A stretch of 27,898 bases of DNA from Rhodobacteraceae bacterium UBA1957 (GCA_002336405.1 DDEJ01000053.1:28011-55908); one strand, 5' to 3'. Positions 1 through 8,374 are shown, counted from the first letter of the stretch. Notes: a model not told the origin generated them from the letters alone. Numbers and translations are program-made.

Positions 1-1
1 C

Positions 2-1552
2 GATATCGAGGTTGTGGTGCTGGAGAAAGGCTCTGAGGTTGGGGCGCATATTCTGTCGGGCGCTGTGCTGGACCCTAGTGGGTTGAACGCTTTGATCCCC
101 GATTGGAAAGAACGTGGCGCGCCAATTAATACGGCTGTGAAAGAGGACAACTTTTATATGCTTGGCGAGGCGGGACAAATACGCCTGCCGAATATGATAA
201 TGCCGCCGCTGATGAACAACCATGGTAATTATATTGTTTCAATGGGCAATGTCTGTCGCTGGCTGGCCGAACAGGCCGAGGCTCTGGGTGTTGAAATATT
301 TCCTGGCATGGCGTGTTCTGAATTGATTTATGCCGACGACGGTGCCCTCAAAGGCGTGGTGGCAGGTGAATTTGGCAAAAACGCGGATGGTACGCCGGGG
401 GACGGTTATGAACCGGGTATGGAATTACACGGAAAATATGTTTTTCTGTCCGAAGGCGTGCGGGGGTCACTCGCCAAGGAAGTGATCGCCAAATACAATC
501 TCTCTGCAAATTGCGATGTGCCAAAATTCGGGATTGGCATGAAAGAGATTTGGGAGGTCAAGCCAGAAAATCATAATCAAGGCGAGGTCACCCATACGAT
601 GGGCTGGCCGCTCGGGTTGAAGAACAGTGGCGGCTCGTTCATCTATCATCTTGAGAATAATCAGGTTTATGTGGGCTATATCGTCGATCTGAATTATAAA
701 AATCCCTATCTGTTTCCGTATATGGAATTCCAACGGCTCAAACATCATCCGAAAATTGCCAAAATGCTCGAAGGTGGCAAGCGCATCGCTTACGGTGCCC
801 GCGCCGTGACCAAAGGCGGGCTGCAATCGATCCCGCAGTCAGCATTCCCGGGAGGAGTTTTACTGGGTTGTTCAGCCGGCTTGGTCAATCTGCCGCGGAT
901 CAAGGGCAATCACAACGCGATGCATTCGGGAATTGCGGCGGCCGAAGCCGCCCATACGGCGCTGCAAAATGGGCAGTCGGGTGATATGTTGGTGGCCTAT
1001 GACACCGCTTTGCGGCAGGGGCCGGTGGGCAAAGATCTGAAGAAAGTGCGCAATGTAGCCCCGCTTAATGCCCGCTTTGGACCGCTGGGTGGGTTGGCGC
1101 TTGGTGGCTTTGACATGTGGTTTCAGACCCTGCTTGGCTTTAGTTTGTTTGGCACCCTCAAGCATGGAAAATCCGACGCGCAATCGACGCAAGAGGCCAG
1201 CAAGCACCAGCCGATTGATTATCCTAAGCCCGACGGCAAATTAAGTTTTGATCGTCTGACCAACGTGTCGTTTGCGATGACCAACCACGAAGAAAGCCAA
1301 CCCGTACATCTTAAACTGGCCGATGCTAGCATTCCGATCTCAGTGAATTTGGCGAAATTTGCCGAACCAGCTCAGCGATATTGTCCGGCTGGGGTTTATG
1401 AGGTGGTGCATGAAACGGACAAAGACCCGCGCTTTGTGATCAATTTCCAAAATTGCGTACACTGTAAGACGTGTGACATAAAAGACCCCAGTGAGAATAT
1501 CACCTGGGTGACTCCTCAAGGTGGCGATGGGCCTAATTATCCCAATATGTAG
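2..1552 (+). CDS. Electron transfer flavoprotein-ubiquinone oxidoreductase, 3' part
   Basis: ETF-QO takes electrons from reduced electron transfer flavoprotein and passes them to ubiquinone at the inner face of the cytoplasmic membrane, linking acyl-CoA and amino-acid dehydrogenases to respiration. The frame is already open at base 2 and gives 516 residues; family members have about 550, so roughly 35 N-terminal residues with the FAD-binding glycine motif lie outside the window. The first visible residues (DIEVVVLEKG) are the end of the first Rossmann strand, so the GTG at 14 is not the start. The C-terminus has the [4Fe-4S] ligands: a Cys in CPAGVYEV and three in CVHCKTC, followed by DIKDP and the family ending GGDGPNYP. 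The reading frame is intact to the TAG stop. The identification is secure; only the 5' truncation by the window is incomplete. Confidence 0.96.
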   Translation, partial: DIEVVVLEKGSEVGAHILSGAVLDPSGLNALIPDWKERGAPINTAVKEDNFYMLGEAGQIRLPNMIMPPLMNNHGNYIVSMGNVCRWLAEQAEALGVEIFPGMACSELIYADDGALKGVVAGEFGKNADGTPGDGYEPGMELHGKYVFLSEGVRGSLAKEVIAKYNLSANCDVPKFGIGMKEIWEVKPENHNQGEVTHTMGWPLGLKNSGGSFIYHLENNQVYVGYIVDLNYKNPYLFPYMEFQRLKHHPKIAKMLEGGKRIAYGARAVTKGGLQSIPQSAFPGGVLLGCSAGLVNLPRIKGNHNAMHSGIAAAEAAHTALQNGQSGDMLVAYDTALRQGPVGKDLKKVRNVAPLNARFGPLGGLALGGFDMWFQTLLGFSLFGTLKHGKSDAQSTQEASKHQPIDYPKPDGKLSFDRLTNVSFAMTNHEESQPVHLKLADASIPISVNLAKFAEPAQRYCPAGVYEVVHETDKDPRFVINFQNCVHCKTCDIKDPSENITWVTPQGGDGPNYPNM

Positions 1553-1747
1553 CCTGTAATCTTGGCGTGCCCTTTGTGGAATCGGTGAAAACCGCTTTTG
1601 AACGGTAAGTTTAGGTCAATATTAGGGTTTTTGTACCACAGAGAACCCCTTTGGCACAGAACTGTGTCACTGTTTGTTGAAACATACAGGCAACAGCATT
1701 AGGTATGTATTTATGTTTACGTCAACATTGGGGCAGAGTGTACGCGT

Positions 1748-3448
1748 ATGAGACCGGTAAATTATCTAGCTATAGTGCTATTGTGTGTCACTTTGGGTGT
1801 CCCGATATCGGGTGCGGCAAAGTCTCTTTCGGGGGCCTATCTGGCGGCCCGTCAAGCAGATCTGGAACGGGACTATAGGGTTTCTGAACAATACTATACT
1901 CGCGCCGTGCAACAGGACCCAAACAATCCGGTCCTGATGGAACATTTGATTATGGCACATATGTCGCTGGGACAGTTTGCTGCGGCATCTCCCGTGGCGC
2001 AGCGGCTCGATGCACAGCAGGTTGATAGCCAATTGGTCAATATGATGCAGATCGCCACAAGTGCTGAACAGGGCCAGTACGATAGCATCTTGCAGCGCAT
2101 TGATCAGGGCAAAGGCATCGGTGCGCTGATCGATCGCTTGCTGGTGGCTTGGGCGATCACGGGTCAGGGTAGAATGTCGGATGCTTTAAAAGCGTTTGAT
2201 GAGGTGGCAAAAAAACAGGGTGTTGAGGCATTTGCGCGCTATCACAAAGCGCTGGCTTTGGCCCATGCTGGGGATTTTGAAAGCGCGGCTGAGATTTTTG
2301 AACAAACTGTGCAGGCGGGTATTCGGCTCACTCGCAGGGGTGTCATTGCTCAGATCCAAGTGCTCAGCCAGTTGGATCTTGATGATCAGGCAATAGCGGT
2401 GTTGGATCTCAATTTTGACGCGTCGGTTGATCCCGAAATCAGCAATCTCCGGCAGCGTTTGTCAGCGGGTGAGACGCTTGACTTTAGCATTGTGCGCACT
2501 CCGCGCGAGGGTTTGGCCGAGGTCTTTTATTCGATCGCAAATATCTTATCGGCAGATGCAGAAGCTGATTATACGTTATTTTATACCCGCATTGCAGAGT
2601 ATCTGCGCCCCGATCATCTGGACGCGGTGCTGTTTTCGGCCAGCCTGCTTGAGCAGCTTGAGCAATACGAACTTGCAAGTCAGAATTATACAAAAATACC
2701 GACCAGCGCCCCGTCATTTCACAATGCGGAATTGGGGCGGGCAGACACCTTGCAGCGCAGTGGTAACTTTGATGCTGCCATTGAGGTGCTGGAAAAACTG
2801 GCTCGAACCCATACAAACCTGCCGATCGTGCATTCAACACTGGGCGATACTTTGCGTCGGGAACAGCTGTTTGCAAGTGCAGTTGAGGCCTATGACCGGG
2901 CAGTATCGCTTTATGGTGGTGTGGGCCGGTCACCTTGGTTCATCCTTTATGCGCGGGGCATCAGCCATGAGCGGTTGGGGCATTGGCCGGAATCCGAGGC
3001 TGATTTGCGCGCTGCGCTGAAACTTAACCCAGAACAACCACAGGTGATGAATTATCTGGGGTACTCACTGGTTGAAAAGCAAGCGAACTTACAAGAAGCC
3101 CTAGGCTTGATTAAGCGTGCAGTAGCCCTGCAACCTCAAAGTGGCTATATTGTCGACAGCTTGGGCTGGGTGTTGTTTCGGTTGGGTCAATACACCAAAG
3201 CGGTGTCCCACATGGAACGCGCCACCGAATTGATGCCAGTCGATCCGATCGTCAATGATCATTTGGGCGATGTCTATTGGTCTGTCGGACGTCGTCTGGA
3301 GGCGGAGTTTCAATGGAACCGTGCATTGTCTTTCAAGCCTGAAGAAAAAGACGCCACCCGCATCCGACGCAAACTGGAAGTCGGTCTAGATCAGGTTTTG
3401 TCCGAAGAGGGCGCGCCGGCGTTGGAACTGGTCCAAGACGACGGGTAA
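1748..3448 (+). CDS. Secreted tetratricopeptide-repeat protein
   Basis: The 566-residue protein begins with a Sec-type signal peptide (MRPVNYLAIVLLCVTLGVPI, with a probable cleavage after the following small residues near 24), so the rest should be periplasmic or held at the membrane. The body is built of TPR helices: repeats are visible near residues 30-75, 140-190, 330-380 and most clearly 420-540 (for example the ALKLNPEQPQVMNYLGYS and MERATELMPVDPIVNDHLGD stretches). TPR proteins are scaffolds, and no catalytic motif is present, so the partner is unknown. Its position between ETF-QO and a polyprenyl synthase is, from memory, a common order in Rhodobacteraceae. The upstream 195 bp hold two weak hairpins (1625-1647, 1653-1668) but no convincing promoter. 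ATG at 1748 is the first start giving a good signal peptide. Broad annotation only. Confidence 0.85.
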   Translation: MRPVNYLAIVLLCVTLGVPISGAAKSLSGAYLAARQADLERDYRVSEQYYTRAVQQDPNNPVLMEHLIMAHMSLGQFAAASPVAQRLDAQQVDSQLVNMMQIATSAEQGQYDSILQRIDQGKGIGALIDRLLVAWAITGQGRMSDALKAFDEVAKKQGVEAFARYHKALALAHAGDFESAAEIFEQTVQAGIRLTRRGVIAQIQVLSQLDLDDQAIAVLDLNFDASVDPEISNLRQRLSAGETLDFSIVRTPREGLAEVFYSIANILSADAEADYTLFYTRIAEYLRPDHLDAVLFSASLLEQLEQYELASQNYTKIPTSAPSFHNAELGRADTLQRSGNFDAAIEVLEKLARTHTNLPIVHSTLGDTLRREQLFASAVEAYDRAVSLYGGVGRSPWFILYARGISHERLGHWPESEADLRAALKLNPEQPQVMNYLGYSLVEKQANLQEALGLIKRAVALQPQSGYIVDSLGWVLFRLGQYTKAVSHMERATELMPVDPIVNDHLGDVYWSVGRRLEAEFQWNRALSFKPEEKDATRIRRKLEVGLDQVLSEEGAPALELVQDDG

Positions 3449-3454
3449 GGCGCT

Positions 3455-3476
3455 GCCTTGTGCCTGTCGGCAAGGC
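3455..3476. terminator. Hairpin between convergent genes, no U-tract
   Basis: GCCTTG and CAAGGC pair across a short interior (with CC/GG extending the stem past a two-base bulge). It sits 6 bases after the TPR stop and 15 bases from the end of the oppositely oriented polyprenyl synthase gene. No run of T follows on either strand, so it is a weak candidate for an intrinsic terminator and may instead stabilise transcript ends. Confidence 0.35.
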
Positions 3477-3490
3477 GTGGGCCCAAAAGA

Positions 3491-4495
3491 TTAATGTAAG
3501 CGGTTTAACACGTAATCGATCAAGTCACCAAGAATTTCACGCAGTGGATGCTCTGGCATGTCGTGCAGTGCGGATCTGGCAATCATGCCATAATCCTGAG
3601 CGTCGCTGCGAGCGCTTTCAAAAGCCCCATGCGCCGCCATCAGGGCGATTGCATGCTCAAGATCGCCTTTTTCCTGTTGGCCATTGCGAATGGTGCGGTG
3701 CCAGAACGCCCGCTGTGTCTGATCTGCTGCCTCAATGGCTTTGATCATAGGCAAGGTCAATTTGCGCTCGCGAAAATCATCGCCGATGTTCTTGCCGGTC
3801 ACGGTTGGATCGCCTTGAAAATCCAGCAGGTCATCAACAATCTGAAAGGTGACGCCGAGCGCGTCGCCATAGGTGTATAATGCCTCAATTTGTAGTTTTG
3901 GGGCCTGAGCGATAACGCCGCCTACTTTCGTGGCAGCGGCGAATAATGCTGCAGTCTTGCCACGCACCACCTGCAAATATGTCGCCTCGTCCGTCGCTAG
4001 ATTCTGCGCAGCAGTGAGTTGCAGAACTTCCCCTTCAGCGATCTGTGCTGAGGCATCTGCCAGAATGTCCAAGACCTCAATAGATCCGGTTTCCACCATC
4101 AATTGAAAACTACGCGCAAAGAGATAATCTCCAACCAGAACAGAGGATTTATTATCCCACAGCAGGTTTGCAGTGGGGCGGCCCCGGCGTTGGGCGCTCT
4201 CATCCACCACGTCATCGTGCAGCAATGTGGCGGTGTGAATAAATTCAACCGTGGCAGCGAGGTGGACATCAAAAATCCCGTCATATCCACAGAGTTCTGC
4301 TGCGGCGAGGGTCAACATGGGGCGTAGACGCTTGCCGCCAGAATCGACCAGATGTGCTGTGACTTCGGGAATCCGTGGCGCATGTTTTGAAGCCATGCGG
4401 CTTTTGATCAGAGCATTCACCTCGGCCATTTTGACGGACAGATGCTCACTGAGGTGATCTTGGGGTTTTGAGCCAGTTTGGGGCAAGTGGTGCAT
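3491..4495 (-). CDS. trans-Polyprenyl diphosphate synthase (quinone side chain)
   Basis: This cytosolic prenyltransferase adds isopentenyl diphosphate units to an allylic primer to make the long chain (probably C50 decaprenyl) of ubiquinone. The 334-residue product has the family hallmarks in order: GGKRLRPML near residues 53-61, the first Asp-rich motif DDVVDESAQRR near 93, and the second one IVDDLLDFQGD near 217, followed by the KLTLP loop. Small residues before the first Asp-rich motif fit a long-chain rather than farnesyl/geranylgeranyl enzyme, but exact chain length cannot be read by eye. It is transcribed toward the TPR gene and is divergent from the DUF2007 gene with only 52 bp between the start codons. 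ATG at 4495 gives the length expected for the family. Calling it octaprenyl instead of decaprenyl synthase would also be consistent. Confidence 0.93.
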   Translation of the reverse strand: MHHLPQTGSKPQDHLSEHLSVKMAEVNALIKSRMASKHAPRIPEVTAHLVDSGGKRLRPMLTLAAAELCGYDGIFDVHLAATVEFIHTATLLHDDVVDESAQRRGRPTANLLWDNKSSVLVGDYLFARSFQLMVETGSIEVLDILADASAQIAEGEVLQLTAAQNLATDEATYLQVVRGKTAALFAAATKVGGVIAQAPKLQIEALYTYGDALGVTFQIVDDLLDFQGDPTVTGKNIGDDFRERKLTLPMIKAIEAADQTQRAFWHRTIRNGQQEKGDLEHAIALMAAHGAFESARSDAQDYGMIARSALHDMPEHPLREILGDLIDYVLNRLH

Positions 4496-4547
4496 TCTCC
4501 GGTTTCAAGGCTCGACAAAGGCGATACCTAGGCTTTAAAACTTGTCT

Positions 4548-4766
4548 ATGGAAGAACTTCTCAGAACCACAGACATTACAGTGACAGCCTATGTGCGGGC
4601 GATCTTGATCGACGCAGGTATAGAGCCGTTTGAGTTAGACGTAAATATGAGTGTGCTCGAAGGGTCCATCGGCATTTTGCCGCGCCGGATTATGGTGCGC
4701 AGTGACGAGCTTGTTGCGGCTCGAATCCTGATGAAGGCACATGACATTGACGTAAAAGAGGTCTGA
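4548..4766 (+). CDS. DUF2007 small protein
   Basis: A 72-residue protein of the DUF2007 (putative signal-transducing) family. The visible signature is an N-terminal MEELLRTTDITVTAYVRAIL strand-helix, then ELDVNMSVLEGSIGILPRRI and VRSDELVAARILMKAHDI, a ferredoxin-like fold of unknown biochemical role. A TTG six bases upstream is in frame, but ATG 4548 matches the usual family N-terminus. Its stop overlaps the next start as TGATG, so it and the methyltransferase downstream should be translated from one mRNA. No function is established for the family, although the tight linkage to a TrmN6-like methyltransferase suggests co-expression. Confidence 0.85.
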   Translation: MEELLRTTDITVTAYVRAILIDAGIEPFELDVNMSVLEGSIGILPRRIMVRSDELVAARILMKAHDIDVKEV

Positions 4767-5533
4767 TGGGGCACGAGGTGGATTCTAGTCTGACAGAGGA
4801 CGCATTCCTCGGAGGGCGTTTGCGCTTGCTGCAACCAGCGCAAGGCTATCGCGCGGGGGTTGATCCGGTTTTATTGGCTGCGTCGGTGCCGGCCATGCTG
4901 GGGCAGCGGGTATTGGAATTGGGATGCGGGGTTGGCGCGGCACTGCTCTGTCTGGGGCGTCGGGTACCGGGGCTGTCTCTGACTGGTGTCGAAATCCAGC
5001 CACTCTATGCGGATTGTGCCCGCCGCAACGCGCTGGGCAATGGTATTGAGGCTCAAGTGGTGCAGGCCGACCTAAGTCACTTGCCACCTGAGATCCGGCA
5101 AATGCGTTATCATCATGTGTTGGCGAATCCGCCGTATTTTTTGCGCGAAAATGGCACGCCCGCGTCAAATGTCTCGCGCGAGACAGCTCTTGGAGAACAG
5201 ACCTCTCTTGCAGTTTGGGTGCAGACGGCGGCGAAACGGCTTGAACCCGGGGGGCATGGGACCTTTATCCAGCGCGCCGATCGCCTTGAGCAGCTTTTGA
5301 CGTTGATGGGCCAACATCTTGGTAGCCTGCAGGTTTTACCCTTTGCGCCAAGAGTGGCCCGCGACAGCCATTTGGTGCTTGTCCGGGGGCGCAAAGGCGG
5401 GCGGGCGCGATTGCGGTTGCATGCGCCAGTGATTATGCATTGTGGGGTGGCTCATGTGCGGGACGCAGACGATTACAGTACCGAAATATCGGCAGTTCTG
5501 CGTGAGGCACAGGGTCTAAATTTTCCACTATAG
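4766..5533 (+). CDS. TrmN6-like SAM-dependent methyltransferase (COG4123 type)
   Basis: The 255-residue protein is a class I S-adenosylmethionine methyltransferase. Motif I is LELGCGVGAALLCLGRR near residues 49-65, the acidic residue binding the SAM ribose follows in LTGVEIQ, and motif IV is ANPPYF near 122-127; the NPPY tetrad is characteristic of N6-adenine or glutamine methyltransferases. Together with the early EDAFLGGRLRLLQPAQGYR segment this matches the tRNA1(Val) adenine-37 N6-methyltransferase group (YfiC/TrmN6), which acts on tRNA in the cytosol. The start codon overlaps the DUF2007 stop by one base. E. coli TrmN6 is similar in length. Substrate specificity is inferred from family and could be another RNA or protein amide. 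Confidence 0.78.
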   Translation: MGHEVDSSLTEDAFLGGRLRLLQPAQGYRAGVDPVLLAASVPAMLGQRVLELGCGVGAALLCLGRRVPGLSLTGVEIQPLYADCARRNALGNGIEAQVVQADLSHLPPEIRQMRYHHVLANPPYFLRENGTPASNVSRETALGEQTSLAVWVQTAAKRLEPGGHGTFIQRADRLEQLLTLMGQHLGSLQVLPFAPRVARDSHLVLVRGRKGGRARLRLHAPVIMHCGVAHVRDADDYSTEISAVLREAQGLNFPL

Positions 5534-5591
5534 GCGGATTTTTGCGGATTTCATACGAGTTGTGGCATTTTTCTGCACTGCCGCGTGACAG

Positions 5592-5618
5592 TTGTCTCTG
5601 AATATGCTGCACTATATT
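5592..5618 (+). promoter_or_regulatory. Possible ydcH promoter
   Basis: TATATT at 5613-5618 is one base from the consensus -10. The best upstream element is TTGTCT at 5592-5597, giving a short 15-bp spacer, so the -35 assignment is uncertain. The predicted start of transcription would leave a leader of roughly 20 nt before the ydcH start. Confidence 0.35.
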
Positions 5619-5643
5619 CATGATCAAATGAGGAGAAATGGAT

Positions 5644-5814
5644 ATGAGCATAGGTTCGCATGTACAGGAACTGAAAAAGAAACATAAATCCCTTTCCAGC
5701 GCGGTCGAGCACGCGCAACAGGCCCCGAGCAGCAATACATTGCGAATTATGGAGCTGAAGAAACAAAAACTGCGTCTCAAGGAAGAAATTAACCGTTTAG
5801 ACGCTGAAATTTAA
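5644..5814 (+). CDS. YdcH/DUF465 small coiled-coil protein
   Basis: A 56-residue, highly charged helical protein starting MSIGSHVQELKKKHKSLS and ending KKQKLRLKEEINRLDAEI. This is the YdcH (DUF465) pattern: an N-terminal HxxxLxxKHxxL segment followed by a Lys/Glu-rich helix forming a helical hairpin. ATG 5644 is preferred over the in-frame ATG 5638 because AGGAG at 5631-5635 is 8 bases from the former but only 2 from the latter, and because MSI(S/G)SHVQEL is the usual family N-terminus. Function of the family is not established. It stands alone after the methyltransferase gene with 110 bp between, and appears to have its own promoter. Confidence 0.88.
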   Translation: MSIGSHVQELKKKHKSLSSAVEHAQQAPSSNTLRIMELKKQKLRLKEEINRLDAEI

Positions 5815-5835
5815 AACGGGCCTACCGGCGTCCAG

Positions 5836-5856
5836 ACCACCAACTTAGACAAAGGT
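5836..5856 (+). repeat. Direct repeat copy 1 (ACCACCAACTT...AAAGGT)
   Basis: ACCACCAACTT followed after four bases by AAAGGT. The same pair of blocks recurs at 6060-6079 with a three-base gap, 224 bp away. The copy lies inside the loop of the CCGGCG/CGCCGG hairpin just downstream of ydcH. Confidence 0.5.
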
Positions 5857-6059
5857 CGCCGGACTGATCGGTCGAAGGTGCGAGGCTCGCCTCAGGGCTA
5901 CGTCGCATCATGAGATATGTTTGCTCATCGGCGTTGAATTGTTTCGCGGTCTTGCACTCTTAATTGTCATGCCATTGCTGGCACTTTTAAAAAATATCTG
6001 GCGCCAAACTCTACGGTCGATCATTGCGAAACCGCAGCGGTTTTTACGTCAGTGACTTA

Positions 6060-6079
6060 ACCACCAACTTTCTAAAGGT
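6060..6079 (+). repeat. Direct repeat copy 2 (ACCACCAACTT...AAAGGT)
   Basis: Second copy of the repeat at 5836-5856. Here the sequence also folds on itself: CCACC pairs with GGTGG across the repeat and is followed by a T/G-rich stretch (GTTGGTTTTG), so it could act as a weak terminator for rightward transcription. Confidence 0.5.
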
Positions 6080-6218
6080 GGGTTGGTTTTGTGTTGCCGC
6101 GTTTTTGATAAACATCGCATGTGGTGTGTGCTGGAAATGAGTGCGCAATGCGGCAGTCTTCTTCAGGCGCCTCAGAGACCCGAGAGACAGACGCCCCAAA
6201 GACTGTTTCGAGTGTGTC

Positions 6219-6254
6219 CCAAAAAGGCGTGTGTTGTAACGCCAGCCTTTTTGG
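6219..6254 (-). terminator. Intrinsic terminator for phaB (probably bidirectional)
   Basis: On the minus strand, 38 bases after the phaB stop, GGCGT pairs with ACGCC over an 8-base loop and is followed directly by TTTTT. The outer sequence is also a perfect 10-bp inverted repeat (CCAAAAAGGC at 6219-6228, GCCTTTTTGG at 6245-6254), so a T-tract follows the stem on both strands. Confidence 0.75.
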
Positions 6255-6291
6255 TGCGCCTCAATCTACACATAACAATCTGGAGGCGTTA

Positions 6292-7014
6292 TCATACGAA
6301 AAACTGTCCGCCGTTTGCGCTAATTGTGGACCCGTTGATAAATCCCGCATCATCTGACGCCAAAAACACCACACAGCGGGCAATTTCGGTAGGCGTACCC
6401 AAGCGACCGGCTGGAATCTGCGCCACGATCGAATCGCGGACTTTATCAGATAGCGCCATCACCATATCAGTGCCGATATAGCCCGGACATATGGCGTTTG
6501 CGGTGATGCCCATGCGCGCACCCTCATGGGCCAGTGATTTGGTAATGCCCAAATCGCCCGCTTTTGAGGCTGCATAGTTTACTTGTGCAAACTGGCCCTT
6601 TTGGCCATTGATCGAACTGATCGTGATGATCCTGCCGAATTTGCGTTCTCGCATGCCTGGCCAGACCGGGTGGGTCATATTGAATACACCAGACAGGTTG
6701 GTATCAATCACTTGCTGCCACTGATCGCGGGTCATTTTGTGAAACGGTGCGTCACGGGTTATGCCGGCGTTGTTCACCAAGATTTCAACGGGGCCAAGAT
6801 CGGCCTCAACCTGAGCAATCCCCGCAGTACAGGCGTCATAGTCGGAAACATCCCACTTATAAGTTTTAATACCGCTCTCGGCGCTAAATTCCGCAGCTGC
6901 CGCTTCATTGCCGGCATATGACGCCGCAACTTGATATCCTGCTTCTTTCAAACCGACTGAAATTGCGGCTCCGATACCTCGCGATCCACCGGTGACGAGT
7001 GCAACTCTTGGCAT
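6292..7014 (-). CDS. phaB: Acetoacetyl-CoA reductase (SDR family)
   Basis: It reduces acetoacetyl-CoA to (R)-3-hydroxybutyryl-CoA with NADPH, the second step of polyhydroxybutyrate synthesis in the cytosol. The 240-residue length is typical. The Rossmann motif TGGSRGIG is at residues 8-15, NNAGITRDAPFHKMT in the middle marks the PhaB group, and the catalytic Ser and YxxxK appear as ISSINGQKGQFAQVNYAASK. The C-terminal NGSTISANGGQFFV is also typical for PhaB. The start ATG at 7014 follows GGAG. It is transcribed in the same direction as phaA, but the 184-bp gap between them contains a promoter and an inverted repeat, so the two may be controlled separately as well as together. FabG is the main alternative; the PhaB-specific segments and the phaA neighbour make that less likely. 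Confidence 0.95.
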   Translation of the reverse strand: MPRVALVTGGSRGIGAAISVGLKEAGYQVAASYAGNEAAAAEFSAESGIKTYKWDVSDYDACTAGIAQVEADLGPVEILVNNAGITRDAPFHKMTRDQWQQVIDTNLSGVFNMTHPVWPGMRERKFGRIITISSINGQKGQFAQVNYAASKAGDLGITKSLAHEGARMGITANAICPGYIGTDMVMALSDKVRDSIVAQIPAGRLGTPTEIARCVVFLASDDAGFINGSTISANGGQFFV

Positions 7015-7054
7015 TGTATTCTCCTAGTCCAATTAAATAACCACTAAAGCAATA

Positions 7055-7083
7055 GTATTACATTTTTAAATTAAATTACGCAA
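7055..7083 (-). promoter_or_regulatory. Probable phaB promoter
   Basis: On the minus strand a -35 element TTGCGT (7078-7083) and a -10 element TAATAC (7055-7060) are separated by exactly 17 bp of very AT-rich sequence. The -10 is about 40 bases upstream of the phaB start codon. The -35 forms one arm of the inverted repeat at 7078-7094. Confidence 0.6.
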
Positions 7084-7094
7084 TATTATTGCGT
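7078..7094. promoter_or_regulatory. Perfect inverted repeat over the phaB -35 (operator candidate)
   Basis: ACGCAAT, ATT, ATTGCGT: two perfect 7-bp arms with a 3-bp centre. Its position over the -35 hexamer is what is expected of a repressor site. It is not the CTGC-N3-GCAG motif described for PhaR in Rhodobacter and Paracoccus relatives, so the regulator is unassigned. Confidence 0.5.
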
Positions 7095-7198
7095 GACCGT
7101 ATGTCACAATAATTGGCACGCAAGTCAACTTCATGAGAGAATGCGACGCGTACGCTTGGAAAAAGCGTCGCGCCGCTGTTGGAGTCTAAGATACAGTC

Positions 7199-8374
7199 TC
7201 ACGGACGCTCTAGGCACATGGCGACACCCATCCCACCGCCAATACACAGCGTTGCCAGACCCTTTTTGGCATCCCGCCGCTGCATTTCGAAAAGCAACGT
7301 GTTGAGGATACGCGCGCCCGAGGCACCAATGGGATGCCCGATAGCAATGGCGCCGCCATTGACGTTCACAATCTCTGGATTCCAGCCCATATCTTTATTA
7401 ACCGCGCACGCTTGCGCTGCAAAGGCCTCATTAGCCTCGACCAGATCGAGATCACTGGCTTTCCAACCGGCTTTTTCAAGGGCTTTGCGTGAGGCATAGA
7501 TCGGGCCGGCGCCCATAATCGATGGGTCGAGACCGACGGTCGCAAAAGACGCGATGCGCGCCATTGGCGTGATACCCCGTGACTGGGCGTTTTCAACTGA
7601 CATTAGCAGGGCTCCGGCCGCGCCGTCATTCAGGCCTGAGGCGTTGGCAGCGGTGACAGAGCCGTCTTTGACGAAGGCGGGACGCAACTTTTGCATCGCC
7701 TCCATTGTGGCCCCGTAGCGGATATATTCGTCTTGATCGACAATGATGTCGCCCTTGCGGTTTTTGACAGTGAAAGCAACGATTTCATCTTTGAATTTGC
7801 CAGCTTTTTGCGCAGCTTCGGCTTTATTTTGCGAGGCGACGGCAAAGCTATCCTGCATTTCGCGGCTAATTTGCCATTTTTCGGCGACATTTTCCGCTGT
7901 TTGGCCCATGTGATAGCCGTTGAATGCATCCCATAAACCGTCACGAATCATAGAATCGATATATGAAACGTCACCCATTTTCTGACCTGCTCGCAAATGA
8001 GCGACATGGGGGCTGAGTGTCATACTTTCCTGGCCGCCGGCAGCAACGATGTCGGCATCGCCCAGTTGAATGTGCTGGGATGCCAAAGCCACCGCACGAA
8101 GCCCAGACCCGCAGACTTGATTGATGTTCCATGCGGCGCTTTCGGTTGGAAAGCCGGCATTGATATGGGCCTGACGCGCCGGGTTTTGGCCCTGGCCCGC
8201 CGTAAGCACTTGACCCAAAATTGTTTCATCAACGTTAGATTTCTCAATCCCAGCGCGTGTGACCAGCGCTTCGAGCACGGCTGTGCCTAGATCATGTGCG
8301 GGCGTTTTCGCAAAGGCGCCTCCGAAACTGCCAACAGCTGTTCTTGCAGCTGAGGCTATTACAACATTGGTCAT
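7199..8374 (-). CDS. phaA: Acetyl-CoA acetyltransferase (beta-ketothiolase)
   Basis: It condenses two acetyl-CoA to acetoacetyl-CoA, the first step of polyhydroxybutyrate synthesis, and can also run in the thiolytic direction. The 391 residues match the biosynthetic thiolase length. The acyl-accepting nucleophile is Cys88 in NQVCGSG; the other active-site residues are the His in [14 protein letters not shown] near 347 and the second Cys in LCIGGGMG near 377. ATG 8374 is preceded by GGGAGG at good spacing. It is the upstream gene of the phaA-phaB pair. A near-match to a PhaR box lies about 100 bases upstream (8474-8490). The polymerase phaC and the regulator phaR are not in the window. A degradative thiolase role cannot be excluded, but context favours PHB synthesis. 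Confidence 0.96.
   Translation of the reverse strand: MTNVVIASAARTAVGSFGGAFAKTPAHDLGTAVLEALVTRAGIEKSNVDETILGQVLTAGQGQNPARQAHINAGFPTESAAWNINQVCGSGLRAVALASQHIQLGDADIVAAGGQESMTLSPHVAHLRAGQKMGDVSYIDSMIRDGLWDAFNGYHMGQTAENVAEKWQISREMQDSFAVASQNKAEAAQKAGKFKDEIVAFTVKNRKGDIIVDQDEYIRYGATMEAMQKLRPAFVKDGSVTAANASGLNDGAAGALLMSVENAQSRGITPMARIASFATVGLDPSIMGAGPIYASRKALEKAGWKASDLDLVEANEAFAAQACAVNKDMGWNPEIVNVNGGAIAIGHPIGASGARILNTLLFEMQRRDAKKGLATLCIGGGMGVAMCLERP

Larger units (their letters stand above)
5815..6291. other. 477-bp gene-free stretch
   Basis: No open frame here has a credible start, length or similarity to a family I know. It holds a 6-bp stem CCGGCG/CGCCGG at 5825-5862 just after ydcH, a 20-bp imperfect direct repeat (5836-5856 and 6060-6079), a small hairpin AAACCGC/GCGGTTT followed by TT at 6029-6045, and the terminator at 6219-6254. 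It may contain decayed sequence, but I could not recognise any gene remnant in it. Confidence 0.6.

Noticed and set aside
1700..1705. TAGGTA as -10 at 17 bp from TTGAAA for the TPR gene
   Set aside because: The -35 is good but the -10 matches consensus at only two positions, so no promoter was called.
2415..3020. A 201-codon open frame inside the TPR gene
   Set aside because: It lies in another frame of a gene with a signal peptide and clear repeats; its composition (many Arg, Cys, Trp) is that of a shadow frame.
3460..3880. Open frames on the plus strand that could have been a displaced ispE
   Set aside because: They overlap the 3' end of the polyprenyl synthase gene antisense and have no GHMP-kinase motif.
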